A stretch of 64,000 nt of DNA from Candidatus Methanoplasma cognatum (lineage in GTDB: Archaea > Thermoplasmatota > Thermoplasmata > Methanomassiliicoccales > Methanomethylophilaceae), in contig WRLM01000002.1 of the NCBI GenBank assembly GCA_009777615.1, forward strand, positions 62,001 through 126,000. The letters run 5' to 3'. Shown here in pieces: positions 8,850-17,494 of the stretch (within the stretch, counting starts at the first letter, position 1; each line of letters opens with the position of its first letter). The notes under the pieces are model-generated. The model did no database searches and had not been told where the DNA came from. It was given only the letters and a program-made list of their open reading frames with translations. A program made the position numbers and the translations under genes.

Positions 8850-9996
8850 CTTTGTCGCCGCGCCCCGAAAGGCAGATAATGATGTTTTCATCTTTGTCAA
8901 AGTCCCCTGCGATCTTTCTTGCGTATGCCACCGCATGAGCTGACTCTATTGCAGGGATGATACCCTCGGTGACCGACAGGTACTCGAATGCTTCCACGGC
9001 CTCTCTGTCGGTTATGCTCTCGTAAACGGCCCTGCCGGAATCAAAAAGATACGCGTGCTCCGGACCGATGCCGGGGTAATCCAGCCCAGCGGAGACAGAA
9101 TGAACGGGCGCTATCTGCCCGCACTCATCCTGGCAGAAGTACGATTTCATTCCGTGGAATATTCCTACCTCTCCTTTGGCGATGGTGGCGGCATGCCGGC
9201 AGGTATCAAGCCCCTCGCCGGCCGCCTCGCAGCCGATAAGTCTGACATCTTTATCGCCGATAAAACGGTGGAACGTGCCCAATGCATTTGAGCCGCCGCC
9301 CACGCAGGCGATCACGGCGGCCGGGAGGCGCCCTTCTTTTTCCAATATTTGCTGTCTTGCCTCAATGCCGATGACGCTTTGGAAATCACGGACTATCATC
9401 GGGAACGGATGAGGCCCCATCACCGAACCGAGAACATAATGGGTATCATCCACTCTCGATGTCCATTCCCGCAGGGTCTCGTTGATCGCGTCCTTCAGGG
9501 TCTGGGTGCCGGACGTGACCTGATGCACCTTCGCGCCCAACAGCTCCATGCGATATACGTTGAGCGCCTGGCGTTCGGTATCCTCTTTTCCCATGAAGAT
9601 CTCGCATTCCATTCCCAGCAGCGCCGCGCCTGTGGCGGTGGCGACGCCGTGCTGTCCCGCGCCCGTTTCCGCGATCACACGGGTCTTTCCCATCTTTTTT
9701 GCAAGGAGGACCTGTCCCAGAACGTTGTTGATCTTATGGGAGCCGGTGTGGTTCAGATCCTCGCGCTTCAGATACACCTTCGCGCCGCCCAGGTCGGCGG
9801 TCATGTTCTTCGCGTAGTAAAGCCTGGAGGGTCTCCCGGCGTATTCCTCCAGAAGGGAGTTCAGCTCCCCGCGGAAGAGTTCGTCGTTCTTATAGAGTTC
9901 ATACGCCCGCTCCAACTCGTTAAGTGCATGCATCAGTGTTTCCGGCACATATTGGCCGCCGTAATCCCCGTACCGTCCTTTTTTATTATCGCCCAT
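8803..9996 (-). CDS. trpB: Tryptophan synthase beta chain
   Basis: TrpB condenses indole with serine using pyridoxal phosphate. The PLP lysine is K88 in HTGSHKINN, and the phosphate loop [10 protein letters not shown] is present. At 397 residues and with these motifs it is the classical TrpB1 type that partners with TrpA, rather than the longer TrpB2. Its start codon overlaps the trpF stop (TAATG), indicating coupled translation. Confidence 0.97.
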   Translation of the reverse strand: MGDNKKGRYGDYGGQYVPETLMHALNELERAYELYKNDELFRGELNSLLEEYAGRPSRLYYAKNMTADLGGAKVYLKREDLNHTGSHKINNVLGQVLLAKKMGKTRVIAETGAGQHGVATATGAALLGMECEIFMGKEDTERQALNVYRMELLGAKVHQVTSGTQTLKDAINETLREWTSRVDDTHYVLGSVMGPHPFPMIVRDFQSVIGIEARQQILEKEGRLPAAVIACVGGGSNALGTFHRFIGDKDVRLIGCEAAGEGLDTCRHAATIAKGEVGIFHGMKSYFCQDECGQIAPVHSVSAGLDYPGIGPEHAYLFDSGRAVYESITDREAVEAFEYLSVTEGIIPAIESAHAVAYARKIAGDFDKDENIIICLSGRGDKDVASIARYKGGSLYE

Positions 9997-10610
9997 TACT
10001 TCACGCCCCTTACCCTTCGAACAATTTCCGACATTTTGTCAAGATCCTTTTTACCATCCGTCTCAACCCCGCTGCTCACATCCACGCAGAATGGATCCAG
10101 CATACGTATCGCAGCTTCCACATTGCCGCAGTTTATGCCTCCGGCCAGAAAATAGTCGCGGGGATACCCCTTCACCGCATCCCAGCGGAAGGTCTTTCCG
10201 CCACCGCCCCGCAAATCCTCTGAAAAAGCATCGAACATGAAATAATCAGGTTCGGAGTCAGGCAGGACCAGTTCCTCCCCCACCCGAACGGCTTTTATCA
10301 CGGGGGCGTCGGCCATGCTCCGCAGCGTCCGGATATATTCCGCATCTTCGTCGCCGTGGAGCTGGACAATGTCTATTATCCCCGCCTTGAAAACTTCGGC
10401 AACTTTGTGAACATTCTCGTTCACGAACACGCCCACGCATTCGATCCCGGGGTCCAGCAGCCTTCTCAGTTCCGCGGCCCTCTCGATACCGATCCGGCGT
10501 TTGCTCGGCGCGAACACAAAGCCCGCATAGTCGGGGAGGCAGACGTTCGCATACATGATATCCTCTGCCCGTGACAATCCGCATATCTTAATTCTGGCCG
10601 CGGCAACCAC
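9996..10610 (-). CDS. trpF: Phosphoribosylanthranilate isomerase
   Basis: TrpF isomerises PRA to CdRP. Motifs include KICGLSR at the N-terminus (catalytic Cys), [18 protein letters not shown], and [13 protein letters not shown] at the phosphate-binding end. It is 204 residues. The GTG at 10610 is the only suitable start and overlaps the end of trpC by 23 nt. The stop overlaps the trpB start. Confidence 0.95.
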   Translation of the reverse strand: MVAAARIKICGLSRAEDIMYANVCLPDYAGFVFAPSKRRIGIERAAELRRLLDPGIECVGVFVNENVHKVAEVFKAGIIDIVQLHGDEDAEYIRTLRSMADAPVIKAVRVGEELVLPDSEPDYFMFDAFSEDLRGGGGKTFRWDAVKGYPRDYFLAGGINCGNVEAAIRMLDPFCVDVSSGVETDGKKDLDKMSEIVRRVRGVK

Positions 10611-11367
10611 CTCTCAAATGATCCAAGAAAGCTTTTTTGTCGGCGCTTCTCATAAGCGATTCTCCTATCAGCACGGCATCCACTCTGTTCTCGGCAAGAA
10701 GCCGTATTTCCTCAGGGGAGGAGATACCGCTCTCCGAAACGAACAGCACATCGTCCGGAACAAGTTTCCTGAGGCGTACGCTGTTCCGCAGGTCCACTTG
10801 AAAGGTCTTAAGGTCCCGGTTGTTAACTCCTATGATCCTCGCCCCCGCGCGAACGGCGGTTTCGATCTCTCTTTCATCGTGCGCTTCGACCAGACAGGAT
10901 AGTCCCAGGCCGTCGGCCGTCTCCAAATATTTGCGGATCTTTGTCTGATCCAACAAGGCGCATATCAGGAGGATCGCATCCGCGCCCATCGCTCTCGCCT
11001 GGTATAGCTGGTACTCGTCAACGGTGAAGTCCTTGCGAAGTATCGGCACTGAGACCCGTTCCTTTATCCGGACCAAATGTTCGTCTCTTCCCAGGAAGCG
11101 GTCCGGTTCCGTCAGGACCGAGATGCAGGACGCGCCGGCGGCCTCGTATTCTTCCGCTATCTGTATGAAAGGGAAGTCCTCCGCGATGACCCCTTTCGAA
11201 GGAGACGCTTTTTTCACTTCGCATATGAAAGACATTCCTTCCGATCTCAGCGCATTCTCAAAGGCGAAAGGCACAGCTTCAGGAAAATGCTCAAAAACAG
11301 GCGTTCTTTGCCTGTCGGCCGTCACCCTCGCCGCAGCGGCCTCCGCCAGTTCATTCAGGATGTTCAT
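10588..11367 (-). CDS. trpC: Indole-3-glycerol phosphate synthase
   Basis: TrpC closes the indole ring. Signatures are CEVKKASPSKG (catalytic Lys), VLTEPDRFLG, ILRKDF, VNNRDLKTF and SESGISSPEE. Two in-frame ATGs exist, at 11379 and 11367; GAGG lies at correct spacing before the second, so 11367 was chosen (259 residues). It is a stand-alone enzyme, not fused to TrpF, but its 3' end overlaps trpF. Confidence 0.95.
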   Translation of the reverse strand: MNILNELAEAAAARVTADRQRTPVFEHFPEAVPFAFENALRSEGMSFICEVKKASPSKGVIAEDFPFIQIAEEYEAAGASCISVLTEPDRFLGRDEHLVRIKERVSVPILRKDFTVDEYQLYQARAMGADAILLICALLDQTKIRKYLETADGLGLSCLVEAHDEREIETAVRAGARIIGVNNRDLKTFQVDLRNSVRLRKLVPDDVLFVSESGISSPEEIRLLAENRVDAVLIGESLMRSADKKAFLDHLRGGCRGQN

Positions 11368-11404
11368 TGTCTGCCTCATTTACAGAATACGCCGCCCGAT
11401 ACCT

Positions 11405-12424
11405 TCAGATTTTTCCTACTTCGTTCGTCACCCTGACGAATTCGTTCAGTTTGTCAAGGGCCTTGCCGCTGTCTATGAGATCCTCCGCCGCTTTGACGCA
11501 TTGGCGCATGGTCATGTTGCCGTATGCCATGTAAAGGCATACAGCTGAATTCAGGACCACAGTGTCACGTTTCGGACCCCGGGTACCGTTCAGTATGTCC
11601 AGGGCGATACGCGCGTTCTCTTCCGGGTATCCGCCGGTCAGGTCCTCCATTCCGCACCGCTTGAAGCCGAACTGTTCAGGTGTGATGAAATAGCTGTTCA
11701 GCCGCCCCTCCGCGACCTCGCAAATGGTCGTAGTGTGGGTCATGGTGATCTCGTCCAGCCCGTCGCGCCCGTGCACGACCATCGCACGTTTCATGCCCAA
11801 GTTCAAAAGGACATTGGCGAGGGGTTCCACCAGGTTCTCGTCGTAAACACCCAGGAGCTGCATCGTCGCTCCCGCCGGATTGGCCAGCGGCCCCAGTATA
11901 TTGAAGATCGTTCGAACGCCGAGCTCCTTCCGCACCGGGGCCACGTGCTTCACCGCCGAATGGTACAACTGTGCCAGCATGAAACACATACCCGTCCGTT
12001 CGAGTACGATCTCGTTCTCACGGGCGGAGAGGCCGATGTTCGCGCCGAGCGCCTCCAGAACATCCGCGCTGCCGCACTTGCTGGAAACGCTCCGGTTACC
12101 GTGCTTTGCCACCGGAACGCCGCCCGCCGCGGCCACGAAAGCGGATATGGTGGAGATATTGAAGGTGGAGAGTTCGTCCCCGCCTGTTCCCACGATGTCC
12201 AGCACGTCGGTCCCCGGCCTCAGCCTCTCGCACCTTTCCCGCATTACGGCCGCGCAGGCAGTAATCTCATCAATGGTCTCGCCTTTTTGACGTATCGCGG
12301 TAAGGAAAGCGCCCATCTGCGACTGTGTCGCCGTGCCGTCCATCATCTCCTGCATCACATCCCTGGTGACCTCAAGGGACAGGTCCCTCCCGTTAAGCAT
12401 ATCATAGATCGCTTCACGTATCAT
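11405..12424 (-). CDS. trpD: Anthranilate phosphoribosyltransferase
   Basis: TrpD transfers phosphoribose from PRPP to anthranilate. The PRPP loop GTGGD is at residues 79-83, followed by NISTISAFVAAAGGVPVAKHGNRSVSS and the metal-binding DE pair in GLDEIT. It has 339 residues and no fused glutaminase domain. The start overlaps the trpG stop by 4 nt (ATGA). Confidence 0.96.
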   Translation of the reverse strand: MIREAIYDMLNGRDLSLEVTRDVMQEMMDGTATQSQMGAFLTAIRQKGETIDEITACAAVMRERCERLRPGTDVLDIVGTGGDELSTFNISTISAFVAAAGGVPVAKHGNRSVSSKCGSADVLEALGANIGLSARENEIVLERTGMCFMLAQLYHSAVKHVAPVRKELGVRTIFNILGPLANPAGATMQLLGVYDENLVEPLANVLLNLGMKRAMVVHGRDGLDEITMTHTTTICEVAEGRLNSYFITPEQFGFKRCGMEDLTGGYPEENARIALDILNGTRGPKRDTVVLNSAVCLYMAYGNMTMRQCVKAAEDLIDSGKALDKLNEFVRVTNEVGKI

Positions 12425-12996
12425 TTCACTCCGCCCCCTGTCCTTAAGAAATTCCGGATCACGATATCTCCGTTGTCTGTCAGTATGGATTCGGGGTGGA
12501 ACTGCACGCCGTAGATATCCCGGCCCCGGTGCTTCACGCCCATGACCTCGCCGTCAGGGTCCTCTGCTATGATCAGCAGTTCGTCGGGCAGACTTTCTCT
12601 TTCTATAGCGAGGGAGTGGTATCTCGCCGCCCGCAATATCGGCGGCAGGCCCTTGAAAATGGGATTGCCGTTGGCGATGTGGACCGTCCCCTTCTTTCCG
12701 TGGATAAGCTCCTTGGCATATGTGACCCGCGCGCCGAAAGCCTCACATATCGCCTGATGTCCCAGACAGACGCCCAGAACAGGCACCTCGGAGGATCGGA
12801 CCAATTCTTCGCATACGCCTGCGTCCGCAGGTCTGCCCGGCCCGGGCGAGATCACGATATGAGAAGGATTCAGCTCTTTTATTTTGGGGATATCCATCTC
12901 GTCGTTCCTGATGACCCTGACGTCGGGATCGGCGGCACCGATCAACTGATACAGGTTATATGTGAAACTGTCGTAATTGTCTATCAGCAGGATCAT
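12421..12996 (-). CDS. trpG: Anthranilate synthase glutamine amidotransferase subunit
   Basis: TrpG hydrolyses glutamine to supply ammonia to TrpE. The class I glutaminase triad is intact: Cys77 in GVCLGHQ, and His and Glu in VQFHPES. The N-terminus begins MILLIDNYDSFTYN, as in TrpG/PabA. It overlaps trpE and trpD by 4 nt each. The trp context points to anthranilate rather than aminodeoxychorismate synthesis. Confidence 0.95.
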   Translation of the reverse strand: MILLIDNYDSFTYNLYQLIGAADPDVRVIRNDEMDIPKIKELNPSHIVISPGPGRPADAGVCEELVRSSEVPVLGVCLGHQAICEAFGARVTYAKELIHGKKGTVHIANGNPIFKGLPPILRAARYHSLAIERESLPDELLIIAEDPDGEVMGVKHRGRDIYGVQFHPESILTDNGDIVIRNFLRTGGGVK

Positions 12997-14468
12997 TCCG
13001 CTACCCCCCTGATCGCTTTTAGCATCGCTTCAGCTTTGTTCCGGCACTCTTTGTATTCGTTCAGAGGTATGCTGTCGGCTACGATCCCGGCGCCAGCCTG
13101 GACGTGGACGGAACCGTCCTTGAGCACCGCCATGCGGATGCCTATGCAGAGATCCATGTCCCCGGTGAAATCAATATATCCCACCGCCCCTCCGTACACT
13201 CCCCGTTTTTCACCCTCCAGCTCATCAATGAGCTCCATTGCCCTTTTCTTCGGGGCGCCCGAAAGGGTCCCGGCCGGCAGCACCGCCGCCATTGCATCAA
13301 AGGCGTCATATTCCGGCCTTATATCGCCGACAACCCTGGATTCGATATGGCAGACATGGGAGCATATTTTGATCCCTCTGTATTCGTTAACGTTCACGCT
13401 GCCGAACTCGCACACTTTGCCGAGATCGTTCCTGCTCAGGTCCACAAGCATATCGTGTTCGGAAAGTTCCTTTTCGTCGTCCAGAAGTTCGACTATAAGC
13501 CTCTGCGTCTCTCTGTCGTCGTCCGCCCGTTTGCATGTCCCGGCCAGGGGATATGTGCTTATCACACCGTCCTTGAGGGATACCAGCGTCTCCGGCGACG
13601 CCCCGGCGATCTGCATATCGTCAAACTCCATGTAGAACATGTATGACGAAGGATTTATCGTGCGCAATGCCCGATACGCCTGCAGAAGGTCACCTTCGTA
13701 ATCTGCCGAGAGTTCTATGGACGGCACGCACTGGAAGATATCTCCCTCTCGGATATGGTGCTTAAGCCTCTCCACAATGCCGACGAATTCCGCCTCGGTG
13801 AAACGCGGCGTGAATTCAGACCTGATCCGTCCGATGGGAAAATCATCCTTCCTGTCGCCCGTCACAAGTTTTTCCATATCCTTGAGGTCGGTGACCCCTT
13901 TGATATATTCCTGTTCAAGATCCTGGGTCTTTATGTTCGTGATCAAAAATATCTTCTGCCTGAAGTGGTCTACCGCGATCACTCTGTTGAAAAGCATCAG
14001 GCAGAAATCGTTGTAGCTGCAGGGGTTCTTTGCTTTAAGCTCCAGGCCGTACTCTACGTATTTGGCATATTCGTATGAAAAGTACCCGACAAACCCTCCC
14101 GTGAAGGTGGGGAGATAAAGTATTCTCGGGCTTTTGTACGCGCTTATGATATCTTTCAGAATGATGTGCGAATTTCCTTTTTTCTCGGTCTCGCCTGCGG
14201 CGGTCTTGATGACCACGACCCCGTCGTTGCCCGTGATGGTCATCGACGGATCATAACCCAGGAAGGTGTACCTGCCCCAGCTTTCGCCGTTCTCCACGCT
14301 CTCCAGGATATAGGCGTTCTTCCCCTTTTTCCTGATCAGGTTCAAGATCTCCATCGGCGTGCGTATGTCGGAAAAAAGCTCTATGCTTATCGGGATGACT
14401 GAATTCTCTCCGTCTGTTTCGTTCCCCTTTGCGAGGCGCCGTGCCTCTTCCAGCGTCGGTCTGATCAT
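12993..14468 (-). CDS. trpE: Anthranilate synthase component I
   Basis: TrpE converts chorismate to anthranilate and is normally feedback-inhibited by tryptophan. The N-terminal regulatory signature is present as ILESVENGESWGRYTFLG, and the catalytic domain carries PSSYMFYM, AGASPETL, LPAGTLSGAPK and QAGAGIVADS. It has 491 residues. It is first in the operon, preceded by GAGGGAG and a structured ~110-nt leader with a promoter around 14613-14621. Confidence 0.96.
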   Translation of the reverse strand: MIRPTLEEARRLAKGNETDGENSVIPISIELFSDIRTPMEILNLIRKKGKNAYILESVENGESWGRYTFLGYDPSMTITGNDGVVVIKTAAGETEKKGNSHIILKDIISAYKSPRILYLPTFTGGFVGYFSYEYAKYVEYGLELKAKNPCSYNDFCLMLFNRVIAVDHFRQKIFLITNIKTQDLEQEYIKGVTDLKDMEKLVTGDRKDDFPIGRIRSEFTPRFTEAEFVGIVERLKHHIREGDIFQCVPSIELSADYEGDLLQAYRALRTINPSSYMFYMEFDDMQIAGASPETLVSLKDGVISTYPLAGTCKRADDDRETQRLIVELLDDEKELSEHDMLVDLSRNDLGKVCEFGSVNVNEYRGIKICSHVCHIESRVVGDIRPEYDAFDAMAAVLPAGTLSGAPKKRAMELIDELEGEKRGVYGGAVGYIDFTGDMDLCIGIRMAVLKDGSVHVQAGAGIVADSIPLNEYKECRNKAEAMLKAIRGVAE

Positions 14469-14497
14469 AATACTCCCTCTTTTTGCGGACGGGCGCC

Positions 14498-14572
14498 GGC
14501 GGATCCGCCATCAGGCCCTGTGGCCAAGCAGTACTGCTCAATGAACAGCCCTTCTTGGGGCAGCCCGGCTGC
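14498..14572 (-). promoter_or_regulatory. Structured leader of the trp operon
   Basis: Between the inferred transcription start (near 14590) and trpE lie several perfect inverted repeats: GGCGGATCCGCC (14498-14509), AGCAGTACTGCT (14527-14538), a GCCC/GGGC hairpin (about 14549-14562) and GCAGC/GCTGC near 14560-14572. No U-tract follows, so a classical attenuator terminator is not visible. Confidence 0.4.
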
Positions 14573-14612
14573 GGTGTCCTCAGTTATCGTCACACATGGA
14601 CTATTATATTCA

Positions 14613-14653
14613 CTTATATAACTATATGTACATTAATGTATGTTATTATACAT
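14613..14653 (-). promoter_or_regulatory. trp promoter with TGTACA-type operator candidates
   Basis: Minus-strand TATA box TTATATAAG (14613-14621) is flanked upstream by the palindrome ATGTACAT (14626-14633) and by ATGTA (14636-14640) inverted against TACAT (14649-14653). TGTACA is the TRP box bound by TrpY in Methanothermobacter (established for that genus). The same segment is also the promoter region for the rightward purC transcript. Confidence 0.45.
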
Positions 14654-14674
14654 TATACTTTAGTGGATTAAAAA

Positions 14675-14830
14675 ATGAATTACGGCGCCTTTTTTTGCAC
14701 AGGCCTCAATGGCAGACGGCGGAGTCAGCAAGCCGTCTCCGACCTTGTGCGAGACCTTAAGAATTATGACGGCTTCCCAAAGATTGCGTTTGAAGAGGCG
14801 TTTAACACGACGGAGGCGGATCAATTTTGA
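14675..14830 (+). CDS. 51-residue protein translationally coupled to purC
   Basis: The frame starts at an ATG at 14675 and its TGA overlaps the purC TTG start by 3 nt. The product begins MNYGAFFCTG and has a charged, helical second half. It is not PurS, the usual small partner in purine synthesis, and I recognise no family. The coupling to purC and the leaderless position about 20 nt after an AT-rich promoter favour a real gene or leader peptide, but it could be an untranslated leader. Confidence 0.4.
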   Translation: MNYGAFFCTGLNGRRRSQQAVSDLVRDLKNYDGFPKIAFEEAFNTTEADQF

Positions 14831-15513
14831 AGCACGTATATGAAGGAAAGACAAAATCGGTTTATGAGCTGGACGACGGCAACTATCTGCTCAAATTCAA
14901 AGATGACGTAACGGGGGAGGACGGCAAATTCGACCCCGGCTCGAACACCATCGGGCTTTCCATCGAGGGTATGGGCAGAGGCGGGGTCCGCATGACGAAA
15001 TTCTTTTTCGACAAGGTCAAAGATGCCGGGATCCCGACGCATTACATAAGCGCGGACGTCGAGAACGCCACGATGACGGTCAGGCCGGCAAAGGTCGTGG
15101 GCAAGGGGCTTGAGGTCATATGCCGGTTCAGGGCGGTCGGCAGCTTCAGGAAGAGGTACGGTGACTACTGCACCGAAGGCCAGCCCCTGGATGCTTTTGT
15201 CGAGGTCACCCTTAAGGATGATGACCGCGGAGATCCGCCGATCACAAAGGACGCGCTGGAGATGCTGGGTCTGCTGAGCGGCGAGGAATACGAGCACCTC
15301 AAAGACCTGACACAGAGGATCGCCAGGATCGTCAGGGATGAGATAGCAAAGAAAGGCATGGAACTGTACGACATCAAGTTCGAGTTCGGGAGATCGAAGG
15401 AAGGGGAAGTGATCCTGATAGACGAGATCTCCGGCGGGAACATGCGCGTCTATAAAGACGGCAAACCCGTCCAGCCTCTGGACCTGGTCTGTCTGATGCT
15501 GGATCAGGCATGA
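14827..15513 (+). CDS. purC: SAICAR synthetase
   Basis: PurC condenses CAIR with aspartate in purine biosynthesis. The N-terminus YEGKTKSVYEL (ATP loop), the central EVICRFRAVGSFRKRYG, and the C-terminal DIKFEFG and IDEISGGNMR segments are all canonical. Length 228 residues is normal. The start is TTG at 14827 with GGAGG 9 nt upstream. It is divergent from the trp operon and separated from purE by 11 kb. Confidence 0.95.
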   Translation: MKHVYEGKTKSVYELDDGNYLLKFKDDVTGEDGKFDPGSNTIGLSIEGMGRGGVRMTKFFFDKVKDAGIPTHYISADVENATMTVRPAKVVGKGLEVICRFRAVGSFRKRYGDYCTEGQPLDAFVEVTLKDDDRGDPPITKDALEMLGLLSGEEYEHLKDLTQRIARIVRDEIAKKGMELYDIKFEFGRSKEGEVILIDEISGGNMRVYKDGKPVQPLDLVCLMLDQA

Positions 15514-15613
15514 GACGTCAGAGGATCAGTGTCTCGCGCGGGACACGCCGCTCTGCTGGAACCCATGTGTTTTTAATCCCCGATATAGCTATATCAGGAA
15601 CAGGGATCCGAAC

Positions 15614-16645
15614 ATGAAAAAGAGCATAGCGGCGGCCGCAGTGTTGGTATGTATCGTGGTTGCAGCAGCGGCAGCGGCGGCGATCTTTCTCAACAAGGGT
15701 GAGGGCGATGACGCCACCATAGACCTCGACAATATGCCCGAAGGTCTCAGAGAGATCGAAGTGAAGGTGAACGAAGGGGGCAAGTGGGAGCTTAACGGAT
15801 TGATAACGACCAACGCAGTCGGTCGAAACGACACGGCGGCCGTCATAGTCCACGGTTCGGGGCCGGTTGATATGGATTGCAGCGTGTACGGACAGAAGCC
15901 GTACAGAGACCTGGCATGGGGGCTGGCCCTCTTTGATATCGATGTTCTAAGGTATGACAAGAGAACAAGTGTCTATGGAAATTCAAGTTTTGTTGATCGG
16001 GCAAGGGCCACCGTAATGGAAGAGACCGTCGACGACGCGGTAGCGGCCGCCGGATTGCTGAGAGGCCTGGGCTATGAGAGGATATTCCTGATCGGACACA
16101 GTCTGGGAGGAATGCTCGGGCCGATAATAGTTAGCGAAAGTAAAGGGCTGTTCGACGGATTCATCTCATTGGCGGGAAGCCCGAGGATATTGCCTGAGAT
16201 ATCGGCCGATCAGTGCCTTGCGCTTACCACCCCTCAGAACAGTGCTTCAATGGAAATATATGTGAAAGCAGAACAGGCCAAGCTGGACCGGTTGAGCTCA
16301 ATGACGGAATCCGAACTCCAGAGCACAACGATATTCGGTTTGCGGGCATATTATATCAAAGACATGATCGGCAGGGATGCGGCAGGGACAGCAGTTTCAT
16401 TGGATGTCCCGATGCTGTTCCTGCAGGGGAGCGCCGACTTCCAGGTGTATGCGGATAGGGACTTTGTCATGTGGAAGGAGATCCTGGACGGCAAGGAAGG
16501 GGTCGAGTTCAAGCTTTACAACGGGCTTAATCATTTTTTCATGGTGTCAAAGGGACCTAATGCCGGGACCATAGAGGAATATTATCTGAAAGGACATGTA
16601 AGTCTGGATGTGATCGGGGACATAGCCGAATTCATAAACAGATGA
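15614..16645 (+). CDS. Exported alpha/beta hydrolase
   Basis: A 343-residue protein with an N-terminal hydrophobic helix (residues 4-25), which acts as a signal anchor. The fold shows HGSG (oxyanion region), the nucleophile elbow GHSLGG, an acidic residue in QGSADFQV and a late His in NGLNHFF, so the Ser-Asp-His triad appears complete. It probably faces outside and hydrolyses an ester or peptide; the substrate is not evident. It is followed by an imperfect inverted repeat (TGACGTCGCCC...GGGCGG...ACGTCA) around 16643-16684 and is otherwise isolated. Confidence 0.8.
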   Translation: MKKSIAAAAVLVCIVVAAAAAAAIFLNKGEGDDATIDLDNMPEGLREIEVKVNEGGKWELNGLITTNAVGRNDTAAVIVHGSGPVDMDCSVYGQKPYRDLAWGLALFDIDVLRYDKRTSVYGNSSFVDRARATVMEETVDDAVAAAGLLRGLGYERIFLIGHSLGGMLGPIIVSESKGLFDGFISLAGSPRILPEISADQCLALTTPQNSASMEIYVKAEQAKLDRLSSMTESELQSTTIFGLRAYYIKDMIGRDAAGTAVSLDVPMLFLQGSADFQVYADRDFVMWKEILDGKEGVEFKLYNGLNHFFMVSKGPNAGTIEEYYLKGHVSLDVIGDIAEFINR

Positions 16646-16766
16646 CGTCGCCCGCCAAGCAAGGGGAGAGGGCGGTCTTTACGTCATACCTGAAGAATGT
16701 TTAAACAGTTCACAAGCCGCTTCCTCAGGTAATAATGACGGCAAACGGCGAGGGGCACCCTTAAAC

Positions 16767-16775
16767 CTTATATAG
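16767..16775 (+). promoter_or_regulatory. TATA box of the rpl1-rpl10-rpl12 operon
   Basis: CTTATATAG sits about 25-30 nt before the 5' arm of the L1-site hairpin, so transcription should begin near 16795-16800, at the base of that hairpin. Confidence 0.6.
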
Positions 16776-16796
16776 GGTAATAGAATAGCAGGCCTG

Positions 16797-16833
16797 CTTG
16801 TAGGAGAGCCTTACGGCTCGCATGCACTACGAG
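16797..16833 (+). promoter_or_regulatory. Candidate L1-binding autoregulatory site in the rpl1 leader
   Basis: CTTGTAG (16797-16803) pairs with CTACGAG (16827-16833); GAGCC (16806-16810) pairs with GGCTC (16815-16819) around a TTAC loop. Between the stems is an asymmetric internal loop, GA on one side and GCATGCA on the other. This is the shape of the L1 site in 23S rRNA helix 77 and in known L1 mRNAs. The 3' arm runs into the GGAGGA ribosome site of rpl1, so L1 binding would block initiation. Confidence 0.65.
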
Positions 16834-16844
16834 GAGGAATTGAA

Positions 16845-17483
16845 TTGGCAGAAAAACCAACCGTAATTGCTGTGCAGAAAGCACTGGAAAGTGCAAAGAA
16901 GCGCAATTTTGTTGAAACGGTTGAGTTGGCCATCAATCTCAAGGATGTTGACCTTGCAATACCGAAGAACCGTATCCAGGAAGATATAATCCTCCCGAAC
17001 GGCCGCGGTAAGACGGTCAAGATCTGCGTGATTGGTGGTGGCGAACTAGCCTTGAAAGCCAAGGACGTAGCCGATCTTGTGATCACTCCCGAAGAGCTCG
17101 GGACGATCGCAGACGATAAGAAACAGGCAAAGAAGATCGCGAACAGCACCGATTACTTCATCGCCGAGGCCCCATTGATGGCGGTCGTCGGTAAAAGGCT
17201 CGGTATCGTTCTCGGTCCCCGCGGAAAGATGCCTAAACCCATACCTCCGGGAGCCGATCCCTCAGGAATGGTGGACAACCTCCGCAAGTCTGTGACCGTC
17301 AGAACGAAAGACAGGAAGACCTTCCATGTGCCCGTGGGGACAGTTAACATGTCTCCGGAGGATATCGCCGATAACATCGACATCGTCTTGAAACGTGTGT
17401 CGCTGAAGTTGGAGAAAGGCATGGCGAACGTAGCGTCCGCTTATGTCAAGACATCCATGGGGCCGGCGGAGAGGATATTGTAA
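16845..17483 (+). CDS. rpl1: 50S ribosomal protein L1
   Basis: A 212-residue L1, the mobile stalk protein and a translational repressor of its own operon in other prokaryotes. The signature GPRGKMPKPIPPGADP lies in domain II and the C-terminus returns to domain I. The start is TTG at 16845, 6 nt after GGAGGA. It begins the rpl1-rpl10-rpl12 operon and is preceded by a candidate L1-binding hairpin. Confidence 0.97.
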   Translation: MAEKPTVIAVQKALESAKKRNFVETVELAINLKDVDLAIPKNRIQEDIILPNGRGKTVKICVIGGGELALKAKDVADLVITPEELGTIADDKKQAKKIANSTDYFIAEAPLMAVVGKRLGIVLGPRGKMPKPIPPGADPSGMVDNLRKSVTVRTKDRKTFHVPVGTVNMSPEDIADNIDIVLKRVSLKLEKGMANVASAYVKTSMGPAERIL

Positions 17484-17494
17484 GGAGGTCTAAG

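Noticed and set aside
8088-8879. 263-codon plus-strand frame opposite trpA
   Set aside because: Antisense shadow of trpA with no start site or family pattern.
14541-14600. Trp leader peptide for ribosome-mediated attenuation
   Set aside because: Only a five-codon frame and one longer frame with a single Trp are seen, and no terminator hairpin with a T-tract follows.
14675-14830. PurS subunit upstream of purC
   Set aside because: Sequence and length do not fit PurS, which is about 80 residues with a different strand-helix pattern.
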